From: Hippophae tibetana
Taxonomy: Eukaryota > Streptophyta > Magnoliopsida > Rosales > Elaeagnaceae
Direction of reading: 5' to 3'
NCBI GenBank assembly: GCA_037013495.1
Contig: CM072805.1
Location: forward strand, 9,768,601 to 9,832,600
DNA length: 64,000 nt
Shown in pieces: positions 56,253-64,000 of this stretch. The position numbers and the translations under genes were made by a program. The notes under the pieces are model-generated. The model searched no databases and had not been told where the DNA came from. It saw nothing but the letters and a program-made list of their open reading frames with translations. Position 1 is the stretch's first letter, and the number at the start of each line of letters is the position of its first letter.

Positions 56253-57030
56253 CCATCACATAGGGTGGCAGCACACAGCTTACACATCATGGCATCTATT
56301 TTATTCTGAGTGAGGCTTACATGAGCCATAGCCTTCTTGAAGTGTTGCACATGTGTTGCCAGATCTTTGGTACCTTGGTAGTCTGGACACTTGGGAGCAC
56401 TATACTTGGCTGGGGGCTCGTCATGCTCTATTTTATTAGAAAAGAAGGAGACATATAGTTACTCGCAATCCCTTACCAAATTGTACGATGCCTTACCCTT
56501 GTCTTGCCTTTCATTGGCTCTTTTCAAGGTTTTGTCTTACTTTCTACTAGCTTTCTCTAGTGCCTGGAATCGTGCCTCCTAACTTTCTCTCTCTTGCAGC
56601 AACTGCTCGTTATTTGGCCCTGTCGAACTAGAGAGAAGGTTGGCCTCAATTGTGTTCTCACACTGGGTAGGCTTAGGTACAACATGATATAGCTTGGTTC
56701 TACCAACTAGATTGGCGGTTCAACCAGGCTTGCCTATGATCGAAGGGCCCTATTTTCTCGACCTCACTTCTTAGCTCAAGAATTTGATGAGCCAACTCTT
56801 GGTGGGGATCGACCTCTATTCTAGCCTTGTTGCGGGATGGAAAATTGTGGTTTTGCATCAATGTTGCCTCTTTGTTTGCTAGTATCAATCGTTCCTCAAC
56901 TCGTGTTCCTACCATGATAGCTTGTGATTCTAGGAAACTACGCTTGCTCACTAAGCTTTCTCTCTTAGAACTCAAGGTGAATCCTTGAAGATATGGGATT
57001 AGAAGCTAAAACTTGACCTTCAAATCTGAG
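56253..57030 (-). pseudogene. Gag N-terminal half, element F
   Basis: An open stretch at 56700-56975 (MSSKRESLVSKRSFLESQ... ELAHQILELRSEVEKIGPFD), preceded by the leader. The later part, 56260-56690, has stops. Assigned as gag by position between PBS and the protease half; the residues themselves are weakly conserved. Confidence 0.55.
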
Positions 57031-57047
57031 CCCTACGGTGGGTGCCA
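57031..57047 (-). other. Primer binding site of element F
   Basis: The minus strand reads TGGCACCCACCGTAGGG, as in Tat-type elements (TGGCGCCCACCGTGGGG-like), three bases from the LTR. Confidence 0.75.
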
Positions 57048-57050
57048 AAA

Positions 57051-57439
57051 TGTTAGGATTGGTCTTATTTATAAAGAGAAAAACTAGAGATAAGTTAAAG
57101 AGTGTTTGTGGAATGTGTAGATCTCTTGTGAGGTCTACATATATATAGAGCATTGCATGGACACATGTTGATCACATAAGGAGTACACGTCACAACGTGT
57201 TAGAGGGGTATAAGAGTAAAAAAAACATTTATAGCTAGAGGTTGACCACATCATGACTCGATCTAGAAGTCTACCTTTCAACACCAAAGGTCTCGTTGGC
57301 TCATGTTGTTGAGATGACTTCTTCTGATGGATGTGGCTGTCAGTTGGCTCATGTTGTTAGATGGATAGGACTTCGGGTCGATCCCTATGTGCAAACAGAG
57401 ATCTCCCTACTTTTCATTCCTACTTATTATGCACAAACA
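57051..57439 (-). repeat. 5' LTR of element F
   Basis: About 389 bp; the minus strand starts TGTTTGTGCATAATAAG and ends CAATCCTAACA. A TATA-like run (TATATATATG) lies near 57140. Confidence 0.6.
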
Positions 57440-59229
57440 AGGTGAGTAGTAGAACTTTAATGGAATTATTAATTTTATTTTATTTGTAAAATATTAATAT
57501 ATATTATTTTTAGATTTTGCATTACGGTCAAATTCTTAACATTAATATAGTCGTGTATAGATGTATGATTCTTTTTGATAAATGATAGAAGTCTATTACT
57601 TTTAACAAAAATATATTTTAATTTGTTAATTATTTGGTAGGACTATTTGGTGGGACACTATAAGTCAATTGGTAAAAAAGTTGATAAGAAAGATTTATAT
57701 CAAATTTTAAGAGTAAAATTGGCATTTTGAAAGATAATTTTTTAAATAAAAATAATGACAATAGTTTCAATTCATTGTTTCTACGTTCGGGGTTATTACC
57801 TCAATATAATGTTACCTGTCGTTTTCTATCTTACATGATCACTGCATTTATTAGAAGTTGGCTCAATTTGTTGAATTCGGTGTACAACTGATGGCAGTTC
57901 TCTATATACTAGTACTGCAAGCTTATGATTGACACATCAGTTCTCTATATATTGCAAGCTTAATCTTTTAAATACCACTCAGTAGGCCTATAATATTATA
58001 ACCAAATATTACCGGCCGGTTTAGATGCTTAATAGAATTTTTAACAAAATTAAAGTATGCCACTTTTTCATACGTTTATTCTATAACTCGTAAAAAATTT
58101 AATTTACTCTTTTCATAGTGATCAATTAAAATCAAATGGTTGGATTTACCGAGAGATTAACTTCTTATAAAGATAGTCTTGTACATATTAACGTCATACT
58201 AATATTATTGTCAAAACACATGTTACTAAATTTGCATTGGCATTGTAATCAACATTAATTTGATACTTATCTTACAAATATAGCTTATAATAATTAATTA
58301 TGTAGCAAAGAAAAATAGGAGAAGGATAGTTTGTCTTATAAAAGCCACACGTTAACTTATCAAATGTTTATTTCTTGGATAGTTTGTTACTCGAAGTTGA
58401 TTCAGTGCTACAACTTTATTTTAAGACTTCAACATCTTAAGTGTATGGAATTCTATTGATTACATAAAGTAAAATGGACAAACCCCAAAGATATTTGGAG
58501 ATCTTAATAAATATAATCAATAGTACATTTTGCTTTATGGATTGTCTAGATGCAGAGTAAGAGTAGCATATAACTGCTCTAAATAAAATTACTTTAAAAA
58601 AAATCAGAATTTCAAAATATATAGTGCCTTGACATCATAATAATCATAGACACTCTTTGTTACGAGAACGTAAAAAAATTGACCTTAATTTTGGTCATTA
58701 TTAAATTATATCTTATTAAGATGTTTATCATGTTAGTAATTATAAATTTTGTTAACACAGTAACACATAATACTTGAAAACAACAAAATATGTATAATTT
58801 TCAGCGCATGGTCATATTTTGGTGTTGCAGGTACCATATTTACTGAACAATGGCCCTGGTAATTTGACCCTATATTTTTATATCGATAAAAACTATCAAA
58901 TACACTATTTTTATTAGTGGTGAAAATACCACTATAATTTTCGTTAATATTTTTAAATATATATTCTAAACCTTTAAATAAAGGCTCTAACACCAAAATG
59001 ATTGTGATGCAAATATTTGAATCATTTCTTATCTTCAATGTCACTCAAAGCTTCGCATACTAATTGTGTATAATACATAAATATTTATAAGCAACATTAA
59101 AAGAATTAAAAATAAATAATAATAATTAATTAAATCAGATTTATTAACTAAGAAAATATCTAAGAATGATTAATCTTTTAATTTTTTAAACATGTGAATT
59201 ACTAAAATCCCCCCAATATAATTTTTAAT
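57440..59229. other. AT-rich intergenic DNA, no gene seen
   Basis: No coding region supported. A small imperfect duplication (CAGTTCTCTATATA...GCAAGCTTA, twice within 57890-57965) is the only local structure noted. Confidence 0.5.
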
Positions 59230-59735
59230 TAATTACATTATTAATTGAATCTAACCTATCATGTATTAATCTGAAGTAAACTACACATCATATAATAATT
59301 AATCTAATCACATTCTTATGTCAATTAAATTGCATACTATTCGTTAAGCTCATCAATTATAGATCACATACATAAGAATCATACATCTCTGTCTAGAAAT
59401 TATACAAGTTATTAAATCAATACAAACAATTAAATAACTTTCTCAAATTTATTTAATTGTCTTTATAGATTAATTGTTGGCTAAAAAATTAATAGCATAA
59501 AAATCAGATTAAATAATATAATTAAATTGAAATCATAATTGGGATAATATTAGATCATTACATATTAAAAATTAGGTTCATAAGACCCTTAGATTAATAA
59601 ATTAGCTAGACATAGTTTTGTTTATAAAACTCATATTTTTCATAAAGAAAGACATAAAAATTGATAAAGAAAGGAAAAGAAGAAGAAATAAAATCAATCT
59701 ATTGAATTGTAGCATCAATCTTCTCTTGAATCATC
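59230..59735 (-). repeat. Dispersed repeat, inverted relative to 37880-38360
   Basis: Reverse complement aligns with 37880-38360. It ends immediately upstream of the pararetrovirus-like coding remnant. Confidence 0.7.
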
Positions 59736-59739
59736 ACCA

Positions 59740-62100
59740 AAATTGTATCTCATTTTGAATATTTCTGTATTTTTCTTTCTTTTTGGCATTCCATTACCAT
59801 CCTCTATTCAAACAACTTATACGGAAATGTTTTTCCAAAAATTACCTGGAAAATTACATAAGACCTTAATAGAAAGTTGGAATCAAAGAAATAGAAAAAC
59901 TATGCCAAACACCTTAGGAGGAAGAACAAGAAGCCTTACAATCTGGATAATTATTATATAACAAGAAAGAAATGAATATAAACAAACAAGAGGAAATGAT
60001 AAAATCTGTTGTGATATAAGAGATTTTAGAATACATGCAAAATATGGATGTGATATAAACCTTACATACATAAATATAAAAATTATAAAAAATACAAGAG
60101 ATTTAAAAAATATAAATTCAGAAACCATGATTTTCAAAAATATAAAAGAATATTTAATAGGGAAACTTATAGGAAAAGATATTTTAGAAGAAAAAGGTAT
60201 AAACCTCCTAAAAACATGAATTGCCATACATGGAAGAAAAAATGCAAATGTTGGATATGTAATGAAGAATGACATTATACCAATGGATGTACAAATAGAC
60301 TTCAACATAAGAGACTTTAAAAAGGAATTTCCACAAAAGCAAAAATCTTAAAAGAAGCTTTTAAGATGGAATCAGAACCAATTGAGGAATCAGATATAGA
60401 TGATACTTATATTATTTATCTATATTAGAGGACAATGAGGAGGAAATAACTGACTCAAAATATGAACACTTAGAATATGAATACTCTTCAACAAAAGATG
60501 AATGGTTTGTATAGTATTACAAATTCAAATAGTACCTATATAAAATTTGGACTAAAACTTAAAGGTTATGCCAGCTATCATTTACATTCATATATAAATA
60601 CATGAGGTAGTACATGTATAGCAAGTAAATATGTGTTTCCAAAAGAACACTAGAAACAAGCACTAAGAGATTTAATTGTAAGAATTGCTAATAATACTAT
60701 AATAAATCTTAATAAGGTTTTAAAAGATACAGATGTAATGATAAGAGGAGAAAAGTTTCATATTTCTACCATATATCAATAGGAAATATGCGTTTATTTA
60801 TTAATAGGAAATAATTTCCTAAACTTATATCAACCTTTTACACAATATATAGACAAAATAAGTCTAACAACATTAGATGGTGATATCATCTATGTATCAA
60901 AAATAAGAAAAGCTTTAACTATATCAAACCCAACTTTTATGCAACAACATAAAAAAAAACGTGGTGAGATAGAGGGACAAAACCTTATATAGAAAATATT
61001 TCATTAGATATAGAAGATAAACAAAACTCTTTTCTTAATGAAATACAGGAAGATAAAGTCCTAATAAACATATGAAAACTATTAAAAATAGTAAGCTCAT
61101 AAAATCCTTTGGATCCAAAAATAAATGAATCTAAGACAATTGTCAACATAAAATTAAGAGATCCCAACAAGGTTATAAGAGTAAAACCAATGATTTATAC
61201 TCCAAAAGACAAATTCAAGAGCTCTTGGAGCTAAAAGTCATATACTAAGTAATTCACCCCACTCTAGTCCAACATTATTAGTTGAAAAGAAGTTGATAAA
61301 AGAATAGGAAAAAAGAGAATGGTAATAAACTCAAAGCATTAAATAAAGAAACTATTGATGATAGATACTTTATTCCAAAGAAATAAGAATTATCATTATT
61401 AATAAAAGGAAATAAATACTTGTCATGTTTTGATTTCAAAAGTAGATTTTGGCAAATAAGATTGGATGAAGAATCTCATAAATTAATGGCATTTAGTTTC
61501 CCCTAAGGATAATTCCAATGGACTGTTATGCCATTTGGACTAAAACAAGATCCAGGTATCTTTCAAAGATATATGGATAACGTCTTTAAAAAATTACAAA
61601 TTTTTTTGTGTGTCTATATATATGATATTTTGGTTTTCAACAATAAATTAAATAAACACTATTTGGATATTATTAATACTCTACAAGAATGTAGGAAAGA
61701 AGACATTGTATTCTCTGATAAGAAAGTAGTACTTTCTCAGCTAAAAATTAAGTATTTAGGGTTGGAAATTGAAGATGAAAAGGAAGAATCTAATAGTTTA
61801 AAAGATAATAAAATCTCTGAAAAAATAGCTCAATTGGGTAGATGAAGTAGAAAAAGACTTATGTGGTCTATAATAGCCCAAAACTAGGAATTTATAACAA
61901 CTGGGCAGAAGCAAGTAAATCTATTATAGGGTTTAGTGGAGTAACTCATAGAGCCTTCACCAATAGAATAGAAGTTGAAGATAGTTATACCAATTACAAA
62001 ACACTAAAACTAATAATTTAGAGGAGATAGTAAGGAATTATTCTACAACACTACAAAAACAACCAGTAACACCTAGTAGGTTGACAACTCTAGGAAAACT
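59740..62100 (+). pseudogene. Endogenous pararetrovirus (Caulimoviridae-like) remnant: coat protein, protease, RT and possible RNase H
   Basis: A broken copy with many stops and frameshifts. The order is coat-protein-like sequence (59760-60330), with short frames such as TYTEMFFQKLPGKLHKTLIE and a CCHC-type knuckle phrase CKCWICNEE near 60243; an acidic segment (60370-60500); aspartic-protease-like sequence (about 60740-60900: LLIGNNFLNLYQPFTQYID); then RT (61300-61845) with YLSCFDFKSRFWQIRLDEES and MPFGLKQDPGIFQRYMD. The RT active-site region reads IYDIL where this family has a DD pair. RNase H-like scraps follow to about 62050. Old, non-functional; no movement-protein region seen. Confidence 0.82.
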
Positions 62101-62259
62101 AGTAAAACCTCCAATAATATTTAGCTAAGCATCTCTTCCATAAACATCAAAGACAGTAAACACTACTATAAAATCAGACATTAAAATCAGTTAAAAATTG
62201 ACTTTAAATTGTAAGACTTAAAATTTAAAGTCAGTTCAACACGTGAACCGACTTTAAAA

Positions 62260-63046
62260 ATATATATATATTTTACATATTTTACTCATTGTCTACTATA
62301 CTAATAACCTGTATTCGATCACATATAGCAAAAAAAACCAAAATCTATTTAACAAAGTTTAAATAATAATACAAATAATTGAAATATTAAATATAATTAA
62401 TTACTTGATAATTAAATTTATTACAAAAAATAATTTATATACAATACATATATATATTTAACTTAAATTACAAATAAAATGATGTCGTCAAAGTCTCATG
62501 GATTTTTTGATATTCCCACTTTATTTCAAGGAGAGTAAGCTTAGTTGGCTTAGAATCACCAGTACAGTGACAAGGAAACTAGGCAAAAAACAATTGGTCC
62601 ATATAACAATTCATTCCCTTACATATATGAGTACGTAAACATTCATCAAACAAGTAGTCTAAACTTTAGAGAAATATGAATGGAGAAATTAAAGCATTAT
62701 AAATATTACTATATTGTTGTCCTATGTTATTCAAGATCATCATATTCTTCTCCTTATGTTATCATTTGAAAAAGGTTTTATGTCCATTCTTCTTGTAAAT
62801 CATCAAAAATATGCATATCATAGACCCATTTGTTCCAACCAAAGAAATATATGTAATTAAATTCAAAATAAGAATATAATGTCATGAATTCACAAAAAAT
62901 AACTTATATATTTTAAAAGATTAGTAGAAGAGATTACCACATTGACACTCGAGTGATATAATAATAACCTTATCCCTTCGAAATCATATTAGCATTGTAT
63001 TAATATTTTGTCTATAAATATGAAGTTATCTGGAATCAAGCTGATA
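62260..63046. other. Non-coding subterminal part of the CACTA element
   Basis: AT-rich. No frame recognised. A short phrase GGCAAAAAACAATTGGTCCA (62583-62602) resembles GGGCAAAAAACAGTTGTTCC at 63115-63134, hinting at local duplication. Confidence 0.5.
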
Positions 63047-63226
63047 TTTTTAATGCTATAATGAGCTCTAAATATGAAGTCAAATGTAACTCTGATTTGT
63101 TACTTAGGTTGGTTGGGCAAAAAACAGTTGTTCCATAAGTTTATTGGCACTAAAACTCAACCAACCCAAGTAACAAATTGGAGTTAAATTTGACTTCATA
63201 TTTAGAGTTCATTATAACATTAAAAA
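63047..63226. repeat. 69-bp inverted repeat in the CACTA element
   Basis: Arms 63047-63115 and 63158-63226 are reverse complements with about 6 mismatches in 69, separated by 42 bp. The right arm is the 3' end of the DUF4216-like ORF. Confidence 0.9.
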
Positions 63227-64000
63227 AATACCCTAGAATAGGTAATTTGTTTGAGAAATGACTAATATTGGATAATGTATCAAGCATAGGGTCATCATCT
63301 TCTAAAGCATCATAATGGTAAAACTCTTTTTGTGAATGCGTTAACACAACAGACCATCTTATGTCAATTTGATCGCTCACGTAAAATACTTCTTTTGCAT
63401 GAAATGCTAACGTGAAAGGATAATTAGTGTGACTTATCTTGGATAAATTTACAAGGGTAAATCCAAAATAATCTATTTTATATCCAACATTGATAACATC
63501 TTTGACCCAATCACACAAGAAAACTATTTAATGGAAGACCTCATAATCGAGTTCCCAAATCTCTTAAGTTATACCATAATATGTTCTATCAGAAAGTATT
63601 GGATTACCATCTTTTGAATTGTAAAATTGCATAGTTTGTGCAACCATCTTCATACCACTATTATGATTTACTCGGACTTTGTCTCTTGCTTGAGTCGTAA
63701 ACCTCGATCCATTAATTGTGAAACTAGAAAATGATTTGACATCGAATTTTGGACCATGTGTAAGCCATTTTTAACTTTCTGTTATTTTATGATTGGGTTT
63801 GTTGAGTTCAACTCGAATCTATGCATACAAAAACATGAAATGTGTTTAAAGGAAAGTTTTAAAACATTGCATAGAAGTACTAATGAATTCTTGTATGTGA
63901 CACTTATATGATTGCAAAACCAATTAATAAGCTCTCGCTTATGGTCATCATACAACCATTTTTCTCCTCCTTGTTTTTTATAACGAGGATCGATCTTTAG
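63150..64000 (-). pseudogene. CACTA-associated DUF4216-type ORF, partial
   Basis: The open part (63150-63518, 122 codons) reads CDWVKDVINVGYKIDYFGFT, LVNLSKISHTNYPFTLAFHA, KEVFYVSDQIDIRWSVVL and EDDDPMLDTLSNISHFSNKL, the conserved core of DUF4216 found in plant CACTA transposase-associated proteins. Upstream on the minus strand, interrupted by stops, are RYKKQGGEKWLYDDHKRELI with NWFCNHI (about 63910-63990) and MDRGLRLKQ (63690-63720), typical of the region between the TNP2 transposase and DUF4216. The frame breaks at 63519 and the 5' part is beyond the window. Confidence 0.82.

Larger units (their letters stand above)
53265..57439 (-). mobile_element. Tat-type Ty3 remnant (element F), 5' part only
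   Basis: Minus-strand order is LTR (57051-57439), PBS, gag and protease, cut at 53265 before RT. A solo element-B-type LTR interrupts gag at 54885-56247. Protease and gag sequences match the Tat/Retand-like branch of Ty3 elements rather than Athila. Confidence 0.75.
62161..64000 (-). mobile_element. CACTA (En/Spm) transposon, one end and partial coding region
   Basis: A terminal CACTACTATAAAATC begins at 62161. Subterminal repeats with TGACTTTAAA / AAAGTCAGTT / CGACTTTAAA in both orientations fill 62180-62255, including a palindrome centred on ACGTG near 62240. A minus-strand coding remnant of the CACTA-associated DUF4216 type lies at 63150-64000. The other end is outside the window. Confidence 0.85.

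Noticed and set aside
59883..60308. 141-codon minus-strand frame rich in Phe/Ile
   Set aside because: Antisense shadow of the AT-rich pararetrovirus remnant; the plus strand carries the coat-protein-like sequence.
1..64000. tRNA, rRNA or host small-RNA genes
   Set aside because: None was recognised by reading; tRNA-like matches are only retroelement primer binding sites.

Overview
This window looks like a transposon-dense intergenic stretch of a flowering-plant (probably eudicot) nuclear genome. It is AT-rich. One recognisable host gene with canonical GT-AG introns sits among nested LTR retrotransposons, solo LTRs, DNA transposons and an endogenous pararetrovirus fragment. The host gene is the 5' half of ECR1/UBA3 (NEDD8-activating E1 catalytic subunit), minus strand, 10990-12367: six intact exons, 273 codons. 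It stops at an intron that is occupied by an antisense Ty1/copia element filling 1-10799, so any remaining exons lie left of the window.

Layout. (1) 1-10799: old plus-strand copia element, interrupted by two inverted ~1 kb hAT-like elements (1497-2531, 2975-4021) and by a younger minus-strand copia element (4300-8713; TSD CTATG). (2) 10990-12600: ECR1 and its promoter. (3) 12600-15130: unassigned and decayed repeat DNA. (4) 15686-36217: old, internally deleted Athila-like Ty3 element ('A'), flanked on both sides by copies of one ~560 bp sequence. Inside it sits a very young 13.7 kb Athila-type element ('B', 20247-33985, TSD CTTTC, 2.05 kb LTRs about 99.6% identical). (5) 36790-41585: decayed repeats and a chromovirus LTR with degenerate pol. 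(6) 41586-53264, minus strand: an old relative of B ('C/D') split by Athila-like element E (43786-50353), which itself carries a solo B-type LTR (46572-48615, TSD CTCCA). (7) 53265-57439: Tat-type Ty3 remnant F holding another solo B-type LTR (54885-56247, TSD GTGCG). (8) 57440-59735: non-coding DNA and a repeat shared with 37.9 kb. (9) 59740-62100: broken Caulimoviridae-like sequence. (10) 62161-64000: left end of a CACTA transposon with a DUF4216-type coding remnant.

The most interesting object is element B. It carries two complete, paralogous gag ORFs in tandem before pol. The upstream Gag has tyrosines in place of the first two zinc-knuckle cysteines, while the downstream Gag has an intact CCHC knuckle. 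Both gag1 and pol are followed by the same pair of small hairpins. The leader before gag1 holds two stem-loops of one shape whose stems differ by paired substitutions. The decayed relative C/D shows the same gag1-hairpin-gag2 order and the first leader stem-loop, so the dual-gag layout is a property of a lineage and not a one-off rearrangement. All identities and counts were made by eye.
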